DNA from: Haplosporangium gracile
Taxonomy: Eukaryota > Mortierellomycota > Mortierellomycetes > Mortierellales > Mortierellaceae
Assembly: GCA_015499985.1 (NCBI GenBank)
Contig: JAAAUF010000141.1
Coordinates: 1-58,495, forward strand
DNA length: 58,495 nt
Reading direction: 5' to 3'
The notes beneath the pieces are model-generated. The model did no database searches. It saw nothing but the letters and a program-made list of their open reading frames with translations, and was not told where the DNA came from. How positions within the stretch are numbered: position 1 is the stretch's first letter; each line of letters starts with the position of its first letter. A program made the translations under genes and the position numbers. Positions 21,901-32,861 of this stretch are shown here, in pieces.

Positions 21901-23053
21901 TGGCGCTGGCTCTAGACCCTTCAGCGAGTGGTGGAGACTGAGGTCGAGATTCCGGATCTGGATCAGATTCAGATTCTGAATGAGGTTGTGAATCGATGGC
22001 AGAGTCTGATTGCGAATCCAGATCTGAATGGGAACCAACGTTGGCGGTGCGCTTGCGGGCGGTCGACGTGGGGGAGGGGCCGAGGCGGCCGGGGTTGTTA
22101 GCGGCTCGCTTTTTCGTGGTGCTCATATTTCTGTTGGTGTTATTGTTGTTGTTGTTGTCGCCGTTGTCCACCTCAGCCTCGTCGTGGTCGTCGCCATCGT
22201 TGTTGTGGTCTCGCTCGTCCATGGAAAGAGAGGATGATAAGCTGGATAGATCATCCTCCTCTTCGTCGTCCTCTTCTTCTACGTCGCCTTCCTCCTCGAC
22301 TTCTTCGAAATCGTTGCCTTCGCGATTGGCTCGCATCTTCTTGTCTGATCGCGAATGATAACGTCTGACGTTACCGTTGTTATTGCGGTTGTGGTAATCG
22401 TCGAGATGATCCAGCTTGTCTCTGCTGGTGCTGGTGCTGGTGCTGCTGCTGATATTTTGATGCTGCTGTTGATGTTGGTGGTGCTGGTGTTGGTGTTGGC
22501 GTTGGTATGAGGGGTGATCATGACCATGCAGAATTCTTGATTCAGATCCAGTCGGATGGGGTGGCTGGAAGGGAGGGGAATTGGAGTGAAAAGGAGTCGA
22601 TGTAGAAGGCGGGAAGGACGATATGGGGGGCAGCTGCTGATAATGCGACTTTGCAGAAGAAGGAGAAGTGGCTGTAGAGGAGAAAGTGCGAGGAGGCGAG
22701 GAGGTGGTGGAGGAGGAAGAAGATAAAGGTAGCAATGGTTGGCGGGTGAGATGACGGTGTGAAGTTGGCTGGTGATATTGTTGTTGTTGTTGTTCTTGTT
22801 GTTCATGTGGATGTGGTAGGTGAAAAGACAGCAATGAAGAAGAAGAAATAGGAGCAGCAGCTGCAACAACAGCGGAGCCAAAAGAAGAAGAGGACGACGA
22901 CGACAAAGAGGATGAGGACAACGACGAGGGATGTGGTTGTGGTTGGGCGTGTTCTTGTTCTTCGAGTGCAGGGGCAGTATGGTGGGATGCAGCTGCAGCT
23001 TCGGGCCGTGGGTGATTGGGGGTAGGGTCGTTTGCCTCCTCCATCTCTCTCAA
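15924..23053 (-). CDS. Large C2H2 zinc-finger regulator in three coding exons with two long introns
   Basis: Exons 23053-21552, 19790-19429 and 17662-15924 total 3603 nt (1200 residues from the Met at 23053; another Met at 23044). Donors GTACGT at 21551 and 19428, acceptors GCATCAG at 19791 and CAACTTAG at 17663; both junctions keep frame. Residues 1-500 are Ser/Gln/His-rich and disordered with an acidic patch. Exon 2 ends with PRKWICKQVPVKTLGG...PIWFSG, faintly like the core motif of INO80 subunit Ies4. Exon 3 has a 15-His run and two near-copies of a two-finger module: RPFICEIEDCGKRF..., RPFHCTHDDCKKVF..., each followed by HGPKELEC and a second finger ending LLRRHQSMVHKRR. This gives four C2H2 fingers in duplicated pairs separated by a basic/acidic linker. 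A nuclear DNA-binding regulator is inferred. The blocks could instead be two or three separate genes. Confidence 0.55.
17663..19428 (-). other. Second long intron of the C2H2 regulator (or intergenic space)
   Basis: This 1766-nt stretch holds a GGATA tandem array (17927-17955), an AT palindrome-like stretch (18278-18310, TATATA-rich), a C-rich block at 18760-18830 and many short T-runs. No coding similarity is seen on either strand. It is read as an intron because the flanking blocks join in frame (phase 1). Otherwise it is the spacer between two genes. Confidence 0.45.
17927..17975. repeat. Tandem GGATA microsatellite
   Basis: GGATA units are repeated about six times, followed by looser GGATAG copies. 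It lies in the putative second intron of the C2H2 regulator. Confidence 0.7.
19791..21551 (-). other. First long intron of the C2H2 regulator (or intergenic space), with an assembly gap
   Basis: This 1761-nt stretch contains a poly-A run at 20207-20230, a T-rich stretch at 20580-20680 rich in GTTGTTGA repeats, and a run of ten N at 21189-21198 between a GACGAGGG minisatellite and a GGCAGA repeat. An A-run lies at 21353-21377. A short minus-strand frame near 20290-20340 (DEPYAAEDDDFSRK, stop) could be an alternative terminal exon; this is weak. No other coding signal is seen. Confidence 0.4.
21125..21225. repeat. GAGGGGAC minisatellite and GGCAGA repeat flanking a 10-N gap
   Basis: At least four tandem GGGGACGA units run up to the N block at 21189-21198, and GAGGCA units follow it. 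The N block is an assembly gap whose true length is unknown; the repeat probably caused it. Confidence 0.85.
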
Positions 23054-26000
23054 GTTAGGCTTATTTTTTGTTGTTTATGCTGTTGCTGTTGTTGTTATTG
23101 TTGGTGCTTGATTGCTGGGGTTTGAATGGATGGTGTTGTTTCGATCAATCAAGTAGGTCTGCTTGCTTGGCTGTCGGTCTGTTAGTCAGTCTGACTGGAA
23201 ACAAAGAAAAGAAGAGGGATGAATGGAGTTGTTGTAGTTGTTGATGATGGTTTTTTTTTCTCTTCCTTTTGAAGAAAAGTCAGTGTTGATATCAAAAGAA
23301 TGAAAGGAAAATGTGATGAATGCTATTAGTGGACAAAGGTAGGCGGGAAAAAAACAAAAAAAACACGAGCCAACGAGAATGTATGTAGGGTGTGATTTTT
23401 TAAAAAAAAAAAGGAGAGAGAGAAAGAGAAAGAATTATAAGAATAGGGCAGAAGGGAAGGTGGCAATGATAATGATGATGATGGGGTGGGATGTGATGAA
23501 AATGGACAGGGAAAGGAAAGGAAAGGGAAGGGAAGGGAAGAGAAGGGAAGGGAATTAGAAGGTAGAGAGAAAAGAAAAGAAAAGAAAAGAAAGGAATTTT
23601 GATGTGTGATGATGATGATGAAGGAAAAGGAAAGGAAAGGGAAGGAAAAAGGGAAGGATGGCGATGGGGATGGGAGAGGAAGGATGAGATGAGAGAAAGA
23701 GAGAAAAATAAAAGAAGTGGGAAGTGAGCGTGAGTGAGTGAGTGAGCGAGCGAAGATGTGGTCGCGGGAAAGAACGAGAGAAAAGGAAAAAAAAGGGTGG
23801 AAAAAGAATAACAAAAAAAAAAAAGAAGCGAAAAGAAGAAAAAGGATATGAAAAAAATGTGGGATTGGATCAGGTTTGATGAAGAGAGGTGGAGGGCAGC
23901 GAAGGCGAATATGAAAAGGAGGAAGAAATTCTTTGCGAGACCACCAGACCAGACTCCATTCATCCATCAACAATCAAAGAAAACGGCCGACTGACGACTG
24001 ATTAAAGGTAAAAAAAAAAAATCAGACTCACAAACAACCTGACTGACATTATTTCTTACCTGTCAAAAGTAACAGATTCGAATAATAGCTAGATGGCAAT
24101 GGCTCCTTGCTAATCCAACAACGGCTATTACTATCTACGAGCAGAAAAGGGTTGCGAAAAAGGAGGTTTTGATTACGAAAGGAGAAAGGAGAAAGGAGAA
24201 AGAAGAGAAAAAGAGTGAAAAAAGAGAAAAATAAAATAAAATAAAAAATAGGGAATGAAATGGAACAGGGAAGAAGTAAGAATCGCCAATAAATGACAAC
24301 AGCAACAACCAACAACAAATGACCAGAAAACATTACTCTACCTTCCTATCTCCCCTACTCTCTCTCTCTCCCTCTCTCTTTCTCCCTTCTCGTCTCGGGG
24401 CACTCTATCCATCAATAATCAATCGTCAATAGAAAGGCAGTATCATCATCTCATTTCCGACGTCTTTCTCCTACTCTATCTCGTTCGCTTTCTCATTTTC
24501 TCGCGCGCCCATGCATGTATGCACAGAACACTTTCTAAACATTAGTCCTCTCGTACTTGTGCTACAGCCACTATAGAAAAGTCGTAGTGCATTCAGAATC
24601 GTTGTAGATGGCATGAAGATACCTCTCAGAAAAATTACACACGGGTCATGGTCACTCTCAGTCATCCCACCTCGGTTTAATATATCCTGCGTAATACCTC
24701 TTCGTCTGGACCCCTCTTCCTAGTCCTTCTTCTCCTGACCTCCTCCCCAAGGTTATTAATGTTTTCTTCACAATAGCGATAAGTTTTTTTGCCATTACGA
24801 ATGACTGAATGATTGAATGATTGAATGGATGAGCCAGATAGTTATTATTCGATTGATGGGGGTTATGTTTCTCGTCCTTTGTCCTTTTTAGATTAGTAAT
24901 CGTTTGTATTGGATTCTAACACAAATTCCCTATGCTGCCCCCTCTCTGTCCCTCCCTCTCTCTCAGTCTCATTCTCTCTCTTTTCTTCGTTCCCTTACTT
25001 CCCTCGGCCTCGTTCTCTTGCCCCCGTTCTCCCTTCTTTCTGAGAGCAAATGGGAAATGAAAAAAAATGGCGGGAAAATTTTTTCTTTCCTTCGTTTTTT
25101 CAGTAGGCAGCAGGTGCGATCAAGAGACTTTCTTTGCCACCGGCACAATGTGTGTTGTTTTGTTTGTTTATGTTTTGTGTTGGTCGTTGTTGAATAGAAA
25201 GAGTCATGGTGGTTATTCAGTCGTTACGTTTGTTTGTCAGAAAGGATTTTCGTCCAACTCCTTTCCTCTTCCCTTCTCTTGCTCAATCTGTTCACGCAAT
25301 GGCTGGTTTCCCTTTTCGGCTCTTTTATTTTTCTCTTGTACCATGCGGAGAGAATGAAAGAAATCCATACCGCGACAGGGCCACAATTTGGCTCAACATC
25401 CACCTGCATGCATCCATTTCTGAATATATTTTTTTTTGTGTTCCTGTTGTCCCTTCTCCCCTCTCTATCTCCCTTTAGACCTCCTACATCGCCCCCAAGA
25501 TTTTCCAGCGCTTTGTACCTCTGTTATCATACATAACCAGGAATCGGGAAAAACAAGGGTGACAAAAAGAATGTGCTGTGATATTACCAGCAAGTGCCAA
25601 ACACAAAATTCAACCTGGAGTCTAATAAGCAAGTCTTCAGGTCATGCCCTACTTTTCCAATTTTTTTCCCATTCATTGCCACGCTTGTTTCCTCCTCCTC
25701 CCCCTTCACCCTTCCCCACTTTCTCTCTCCCTTTCTGTTGTAAAAAGGTCATCTGGGATCAACCATCCTCCGGACTTGATTTACAATGATAAGCAAACGT
25801 CCGACTGACCAACTTGGCCACGACAGACAACCAGCCGATCGGCGCTATTATATTATATTTCGTTATTGAATAAGATGTTCTTAGCACTCGTCAGCTTTTC
25901 CCTCCAGGAACCGCGCTGAAAGGAACCCGCTGACATACATGTTTGACGGACGGACATGGGTCCTCTCTTTTGTATTTTTGTTTGTTTACACTTTACTCTA

Positions 26001-27606
26001 CGACGGAACGGAGACTGTAAATGACTTCTTCTTATCATACCCATGGATGTGGCTGACCGCTCATTCGCCACGATTCATCTTTGGTTTTTTTTCTATTTTA
26101 TTTTTCTCCTTCCGTCAACCTCTTTGTCTTGTTCAAATATCTCTCTTTTTCATTTTCTGTCTTTTGCTCGGCATCTGCGCAACTGTCTTTCATCGTTTCG
26201 CTCATTTTGTTATTCTCTTCCTTCTAAGCCGAGCCCTTTTTCCATTTTTCTTTGATGATTCCCGTGATTCGTCCATTTGTTAAATCAGCCGTTGAATCCT
26301 CTTCCAACCTTTGATTTTCAGCATCCTTCCTGTCACTATGATGATCACCATGGTCACCATGGGCCATTCACCCATCACCCCATACAAGGCACCATCACTT
26401 GTTTAGACTTATGTGGCCTCTCCCTTCATTCCAAGGTTATTGAATCCATGATCCACTCGAGGGAGCCGATTAGCTTTATGATCTTTACATGCATGCTGTC
26501 CATCAATGACACTGTTGGTCAAGCTGTGTTTCTTCCTTGGCTATGAACATACATCCTCTCGGATCAATCATCCTTTCTCTACCGCGCCTTCTGGATCGGC
26601 TGATCCACATTCAATTCACCTTGAGTGAGGGTTGAGGCTGAATATTTTTTTCTCTTCGACATTTAAGACACATTTCGAGAAAAAAAAAACATTGTATGAA
26701 ACATAACCTGGCTCCCCTTCCCTCATTTCATTTCACTCTAACGTTGTGCTTACGTTGTGTCCTATTGCTTTGTGGTAGACTCTTTTGCGCTCCTTCTCAT
26801 CAATGTTATCTCCTTCACCCGATCTACATACAAGACATCTCCAATGTTCTGGGACCCTTCTTTCAGATCCCGAGAACGCCGTGATTTTTTACATTTCAAT
26901 TTTTTAATTTTCCATTCAATATTTTTTTTATGCCGACCGACTCCTAACCATTGCCCAACCCAGCCCCAACCCAATGCTCCCATCCAAAAAATTGGAACAC
27001 AGCAAAAGCGCCAAACAACGACAATAATAATAGCAACGCAGCAGCACCCACCCCACCCCAATCATGCTTTTCTTTGCATGTTTCGATTCTGAGCCATGGT
27101 CCATGCTTTTTCTTTTTTCCCGCCCAAAGCCATGCAATGATGCAAAATAGTGAGCATTTTTTTTTTTTTTTTTTCCCTTCCCAAGGCATTTAATTTTGTT
27201 ATTTTGTTTGCCTTTTTTTTTTTTTTTTTTTGGTTGGCATTCGATCAGTCCGACAGGATGTATTGTATTTTTTGTGGCGGGAAAAAAGGAGGACATGCAA
27301 ATGCTGTTCTAAATATGTTCTACTTTTTTTTTTCTTTTGTCCATGTATATGGGATGGTGTTAATGGTCCAAGGATGGGCGGATGAGTAGGTGAAAGTGTG
27401 GTTGGGATGAGTTGAGATTAAAAAAAGTGATTGAGTCAATGGTACAATTAATTGAATACACTGTATGGGATGTGGGTTGAATTGAATGCTAGATGTCTAT
27501 GATTGGGATGCGGATGCGGAAAGTCTATAAGTGATGCGGATTCAGAAAGAGTGAAGTGCAAGCGGAGGATAGGGGGGCGGGAAGGGCATGGTGGTTTTTT
27601 TTGCTT
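23054..27606. other. 4.5 kb region without recognisable genes
   Basis: No conserved coding region, tRNA or mobile element is visible. Positions 23400-23860 are purine-rich with GGGAA/GGAAA and AAAGA microsatellites. Positions 24176-24245 carry AGGAGAA and AAATA repeats. Positions 24355-24395 and 24945-25030 are CT-rich. Positions 26090-26260 and 27155-27235 are T-rich. Less repetitive islands lie at about 24600-24700, 25560-25640, 25790-25930 and 26330-26600. Open frames are mostly hydrophobic low-complexity translations. The region lies 5' of the C2H2 regulator and 3' of the ABHD11-like gene, so it may hold a long leader and control sites of the former. Confidence 0.5.
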
Positions 27607-29332
27607 TTACTTTTCGACAGCAAACTCCGTGACGAGCTTCAAGAATTCCTCGGGCTTCTCGGCATGGACTATATTGTATGTACGTTGTCGTCATACATTT
27701 TTTACGATGCAAACGAAGTAAGGGAAAAAAAGGGAGGGAAAAACAAAACAAACAAAAAAAAAGAGGGGGAAGCATGTGTGGTTAGTTTTTTTTTTTAACC
27801 TGCATGCATGCCGAAGAATAAAAAAAAGGTATCACAACGCAACAAACAACAACAAAAAATGTCAGCGTGCAGATCAGATCAGGAATATGTCGTCCATAAG
27901 GAAGAAGTGAGGGCGACAGGGAGAGAGGGAAAGGAAGAGGGAGAGACCAAAAGGTATTGTCCTACAATCCTCCCTCTGACTCTTTCTCTCTACAGCCCAT
28001 GTCCTTCTCTGCCTTTCTCTCTCACCCCTGTCCATCTCTGCCTACCTCTCCTTCCTCTTCCCCTCCCATGATCCATGGTCAATGATCCATTGGCCAACGA
28101 GACTTCTTTTTGTTTGTTTTTTAATTTTCTCTTTGCCTTCCTGACATGCGCATGCCAATCCCTCAATTGATCCCTTAAATCAAAAATACACACTTACCCC
28201 AATGTCCAGTATCAAGACTCTCAATCCTGGCTTGCGGAAAGAAAGCTCTGATGGCCTCCATCTCCTTCTCCATGATATACTTTGACTTGACACCCCTAAT
28301 AAACAGAACCTTGCCGTCAAACTTGTCCTGTCCAGGGACGAAATCAAACTGTCCCAGTTTCTCGAGCGAGTTGCCCAGGGTTTCGATGGGGATCCGGAAG
28401 CTGTATCCGTCCTCTTTGGCGTCTCTCTTCAAGTTCGTCAACAGGAACTGGCGCACTCCCAAGTCCTATTATTTTATGCATAAAAATGGTGGCGTTAGCT
28501 AATGGTACATGGTAAGCTCATATCAGCTTCAGTGAGCACGATAAGCGACCAAAAATAATAAGCGTACGGAGACAGTCTTTTTCATGATGGTATCGGCTTC
28601 GCTCTGCTTCTTAACATGAGCATTCTGGATCTCCTTCATGGACCCAACATATTTCTCAAACTCGGCCGACAGCTTGACCTTGACGGGCGCCATATCCACG
28701 ACGACCATACGGTCCAGGTCTGCAGTGTGCTTCAATGCCAAGTTCATTGCCACTTTGCCTCCCCTATTTATTTGCGTATGATACAAAGATAAGGTTTCGA
28801 ACCACAGGCTTGTTAGTTCATCTTGATCAGAGTCTGACAGAAGAGGAGAAGAATGTAGACTCTCAATCCTCCCTTCTTAATCCATTCCTTTCCCTTCTTG
28901 TCTCCATCTCTCCCTCTCTTCTTCTTTCATTCTCTCTCTCTGTGTGAATTCAATCCAATTGACAATCGATCCACCTCCTGCTTTTACACTCTGAAGAGGA
29001 AGGAAAAAACCACATCCCGAGCTCAATGCAGTCACTGTGCAGCTTTGCTTAGTTGCATTCAGGTACTGCCTTTTTGTTTGTTTGTTTACAATGCAGGTCC
29101 TTTTTTGTTTTCTTTCGGTCCCCTTTTTGTCCTGATTGTGGTTTCCATCATTTTCTTTCTCCCTTTGTCGTGTCAATTGCGACATATGGCATAAAGCATG
29201 CTTCTTTCTTTTATCTGCGTGTCCCTCCCTGGAAGACCCTCTCTCTTGTTTTTGTCCATTGTCCCCGAGTCCGTGTCCCTTATTTTTTCTTCATGCCTTG
29301 TTCCTGCATTGGTCCTGCTTTGTTCCTGCCCT

Positions 29333-29367
<35 letters not shown>

Positions 29368-30319
29368 TTTGTCCCTGTCTTAATTTTCTATGGCTGTCCC
29401 TGCGTCCTTTTATTCCCCTCCCTACCCCCGCGAAAAATCTTTCTAACAGACAACTTCACATTCTGTGAATGCCGCTTATTTGTCCTACGAACACATCCTT
29501 GTTCCTCCACTGCCTACTGTTGTTCACAAAAGCAGTTGGTTCAATCCCGTGCCTATCCTGAAATATCCCCTTGCTTGCTTACTGTGCTTCAAGAACCCTG
29601 TAACAAAATGAAGGTCTCGCCGTCTCTTACATGGAGTGTCCAATGACGATGGGCTTCTCGATGGACTGCTCCTTCAAGAAATGGACCACGTCGTTGGCCA
29701 TGTTGGCGTAGTCATGTTCTTTTGAATGCCCGCTCTCTCCATGATTACGAAGATCCTACGAGAAAGAAAAAAAAAAGCGAGACAGAAAGTGGTGAGTAAG
29801 ATGTCGTGAGAAAAATTAGTTCCACTATGAGCTACTTGTTCATGATGATGTGATCCGATTTACTCCGGGCGAGGACGAAGGGATGAAGTTCTGTCCGCCC
29901 CTTTTTTTTTTCACCAGTATTAACGTGATGACAAAATGGACTGCTCGATTCCTGCATTGTCCGCATCCTTTTTTCTCCCTCATGAAAGGAGCGATTTAAA
30001 CGGGCAAAGCAAACATATTTTTCCGTTTCAGAATGTGCGACCGCCGTAAAAATAAAGATAAACATACGACGGTGAGGACCCGGGTATTGAGACGATGGGC
30101 CATGGCCTTGGAGAGAGCCTTCCAGTTCTGTTTGGACCCAAAGAGGCCGTGCATGACCACGATGGGTTGAGACCGTGCCTGTTCCTGAGGCGAGGGTTTG
30201 GGGGTATCGGTGAAGGACAGGCTGACTGGTGGGGTGAGTTTGCCTGTTGAGATAGATCGGGTGAGAGTAGGCATGAATTGCCTGGGCAATCGATGCAGGA
30301 GTGTGATTTGTTTGAGCAT
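27607..30319 (-). CDS. ABHD11-type alpha/beta hydrolase, probably mitochondrial
   Basis: Minus-strand exons 30319-30068, 29755-29631, 28763-28568, 28465-28198 and 27668-27607; 903 nt, 300 residues (human ABHD11 about 306). In order: PIVVMHGLFGSKQNW (oxyanion region), DLRNHGESGHS, nucleophile elbow GHSMGGKVAM (Ser125), FIRGVKSKYI, and TGHWVHAEKPEEF with the catalytic His279. The last exon supplies VHAEKPEEFLKLVTEF, split after TGHWG, which confirms the small terminal exon. The N-terminus (MLKQITLLHRLPRQFMPTLTRS) is basic, Ser/Thr-containing and free of acids, so a mitochondrial presequence is likely. ABHD11 in animals protects the lipoyl-dependent 2-oxoglutarate dehydrogenase, and yeast Imo32 is the relative; the substrate here is unknown. 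Introns are uneven: 529, 102, 867 and 312 nt. An upstream in-frame Met lies in low-complexity leader and was not chosen. Confidence 0.93.
28764..29630 (-). other. 867-nt intron 2 of the ABHD11-like gene with a G-quadruplex-type repeat
   Basis: The intron lies between GHSM and GGK codons (the nucleophile elbow is split by it). It carries C/T-rich sequence on the plus strand, so the pre-mRNA is G/A-rich, including five GGG runs at 29336-29362. No coding sequence is seen. Confidence 0.7.
29334..29380. repeat. CCCTGT hexamer repeat
   Basis: CCC runs at 29336, 29342, 29348, 29354 and 29360 are each separated by TGT, with one more CCC at 29373. On the minus (transcribed sense) strand this is a canonical four-G-tract pattern with 3-nt loops. 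Confidence 0.9.
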
Positions 30320-30963
30320 TGTGTATGTGTGTGTGTTCCTAAGTTGTTGTGTAAGGGAAGGGGAGGATATGAGAGGAGAGGAGGAAGAGGGAGGGAAAGT
30401 GGAGTGTGAAGCGTATGTGTGTGTGAATGAATGTGAGCAAAAATGAAAAAGGAAAAACAAGAAAAAAGAAAAGAGGGACGTTGGGATCAGAGTCACTCAA
30501 TCCTCATGCAACATGAAAGTTGTTGGGTGGCTTTTTGTACGGGCGGAGACATAATTTCTGAACAAGAAAAGAGACTCCCGCCCCTGTCCTGTAACTTGAC
30601 ATCAAGGAACCTCCTTTTGTGCAGTCATAGCTGACCTTTCCCTTGCAATCTTGCAATTAGGCGAGCTGAGCAGAGACAGATAGCGATCTGTCCACCGACT
30701 CTGATCACAACAGTCGCATCCCTCTTGCGAACGCGCGTTTTAGAGGAACCGGTTGCGCAACTCCAAGGACGGCGACAGGGGGACAAGAATTCGCACTAGG
30801 AACAACGCAGAATCGAGCCTATTGTATTAGTGAGCAAGGGTTGGGATGAGGACAGACGACCGTGGTGCATTTGTCATTTCGAGGGAACAGCGGACTCGTT
30901 TATTTTTTCTCTCCCCTCTCCCTTTCCAGCACAGATAAAAGTCAGCTTCACCCCGAAACTGCA
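30320..30963. promoter_or_regulatory. Divergent promoter region between the ABHD11-like gene and glutaredoxin
   Basis: The 644 bases separate two divergent starts. The hydrolase side (30340-30480) is purine-rich on the plus strand, a pyrimidine leader on the gene's strand. The glutaredoxin side has a C/T block at 30901-30935 just before its ATG. No TATA box is clear. Confidence 0.45.
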
Positions 30964-31588
30964 ATGGGATCATTCTTCTCTTCACCTACTCTCACTCCCG
31001 AAATGGCCGCCGCAATCAAGACCAAGGTCGATGCTATCATCGGTAAGCTTATTCTACACTCAAACTACACATACACTTTTTCGTCATCGACTTGGCTTAC
31101 ACTCTTGCAAGATTACTTGCTTGATGGTGGAAATGCAAAAACAAAGACACACCATGCAAACATTCGAGATTGCTATTGATGTTTGTTGATGCAAGCACTG
31201 CGCAAGTCATTTTTTTTATATTCCTTCTGCCCACGTTTTTGTAACGCGTTCAAACCACACACTCATACTCACACGCACCACGCCGATTCTATCGTAATAA
31301 TGACTGTACGAATAATTAGCTGACAACGCTATCGTCGTGTTCTCAAAGTCGCACTGCCCTTACTGCACCAAGGCCAAGGCCCTGTTGTCTCAGCACGGAG
31401 TCAAGGTCTTCATCCTTGAACTTGACGACGTCGATGATGGTACCGCCATCCAGGCCTACCTCCAGACCTTGACTGGTCAGCGCACTGTGCCCAACATCTT
31501 TATCTCCCAGACCCACATTGGTGGATGCGACGATCTCTTCAAGCTCGAGAAGAGTGGTCAGCTCAAGACGCTTCTTGCCAAGATCTAA
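30964..31588 (+). CDS. Dithiol glutaredoxin (CPYC class)
   Basis: Two exons: 30964-31042 and 31320-31588; 348 nt, 115 residues, the usual length for cytosolic Grx1/Grx2. The active site CPYC is at residues 39-42 in FSKSHCPYCTKAKALL. The cis-Pro loop TVPNIFI and the glutathione-binding GGCDDL follow. The enzyme reduces disulfides and glutathionylated proteins with glutathione. The first 12 residues (MGSFFSSPTLTP) start MG and could be N-myristoylated; this is an inference from MGSxxSS only. There is no clear mitochondrial presequence. The start is the first Met before the conserved region and sits just after a pyrimidine-rich leader. The intron is 277 nt. Confidence 0.96.
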
Positions 31589-32214
31589 GCAATCCTTTTC
31601 CTTTGCTTTTCTCTTCTCTACTTCTTTTGCAGCACATACAAAATGAAAAACTTTGCTTCATGCAGTTTGTACATACATGTTTAAAGCTCTCTTGAACAAA
31701 ATAATAAAAAAAAAAAAAAGTACACACACGATCACCTTGTGAGCTCAACTTTGTTGCTGTTTGTTGTTGATGTGTAATGAGAACAAGGATAGTTCACGAT
31801 GACGGCATTGAAAAACAATCCAGTAGTAGCTTGATTAACTAGGGCAGTGACAGACGACAGTACTGATGGAGATCAGCCGGGGATCCAACCATGGAAAATA
31901 GGGTTGGCAATAGTGTAATGCTGAGAAGAAGAAAAAGAGAAGGAAAGTAATGAAAAAAAGAGGGAGCCCGACTGGCAACCCAGATCGGCTAGCCCCTTTT
32001 TCATTCTCTCTCATGTTCTCTCTTTTCTTCTGTCTTTTCTTCTTTGCTCTGCGATCGATTTGACTCTATCGAAAAAAAAAAAAAAAAAAAACGCCAACGC
32101 GACTGACCTTTTATTTCTTACCTCAAATAACCATTTCATTTCATTCGGTCGTCCGAGCGTCCTTCTCTTCCCTTTTCTTCTTTTTTCTTCCTCTTTGCTT
32201 TCGCTCCACTTCGC

Positions 32215-32263
<49 letters not shown>

Positions 32264-32861
32264 CTTCTCGTCATCGCCATTCTATCGCACAACAACAACA
32301 TCAGCAACATTTGAACAGCGCGACTATTATTAACATTCCATCCCTTCGCCCTTTTCCTTTTCTATTTTTTTTCGTCTCATCCATTCCTATCGTCACCGGC
32401 TATCCTTTCTCTTTCCCTTCTGCCTCTTTCATACCTCCTACTTTTCCACAACCGCTTCCTTTCCCCCAGTTCCATTGTTCATCTCACCCGTCTCATCCCA
32501 CGAACAACAAAAAAAACAGCCCATTCTCAACGACCCTGACCTGCCCCACGCCCATGGCAACTGCTGCTTCCATTATCTGCTATCTCTCACAGGAATCGGA
32601 ACACCCAGCAATCGCCGATCCAACATCATCCACACTACCACTTGTAGCACTCACAACGACGACCACAACGACGACGACTACTACCTTACCAACACTGCCA
32701 CCGCTACTCCTAATCGCCACTTGATCGCCACTGTTTTCTATATTTATTTATTTTAGTTTTATCGACTCTTTCTCTCTCTTCCCCCTTTTCGTATTTTTCT
32801 TTTCTTCTTTCTCTTTTCTTCTTTTTTTTTTTTTTCCTTTTTTTGGCCTAACTGCTGAGCC
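31589..32861. other. Spacer and long pyrimidine-rich leader of the RhoGAP gene
   Basis: The glutaredoxin 3' UTR probably lies at 31589-31720 (AATAATAAAAA at about 31700). From 31990 to 32855 the plus strand is strongly C/T-rich, including a CT array at 32221-32261 and T-runs at 32822-32835, ending at the RhoGAP ATG. Threonine- and proline-rich open frames at 32311-32724 are low-complexity. No gene is seen. Confidence 0.5.
32221..32261. repeat. CT dinucleotide array
   Basis: About 20 uninterrupted CT units lie some 600 bases before the RhoGAP start codon. Confidence 0.95.

Noticed and set aside
23326..23973. 200-residue minus-strand frame in the gene-free region
   Set aside because: Pure Phe/Ser/Pro/Leu low complexity from purine microsatellites on the other strand.
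25939..26283. Hydrophobic plus-strand frame resembling a membrane protein
   Set aside because: Hydrophobicity comes from T-rich sequence; no charged loops, no splice signals and no family pattern.
29053..29646. 197-residue plus-strand frame inside the ABHD11-like intron
   Set aside because: It translates the CCCTGT repeat and T-rich stretches and overlaps the antisense of exon 2.
32311..32724. Thr/Pro-rich frame before the RhoGAP gene
   Set aside because: Low-complexity leader sequence without conserved features; the RhoGAP start at 32862 is well supported by phase.
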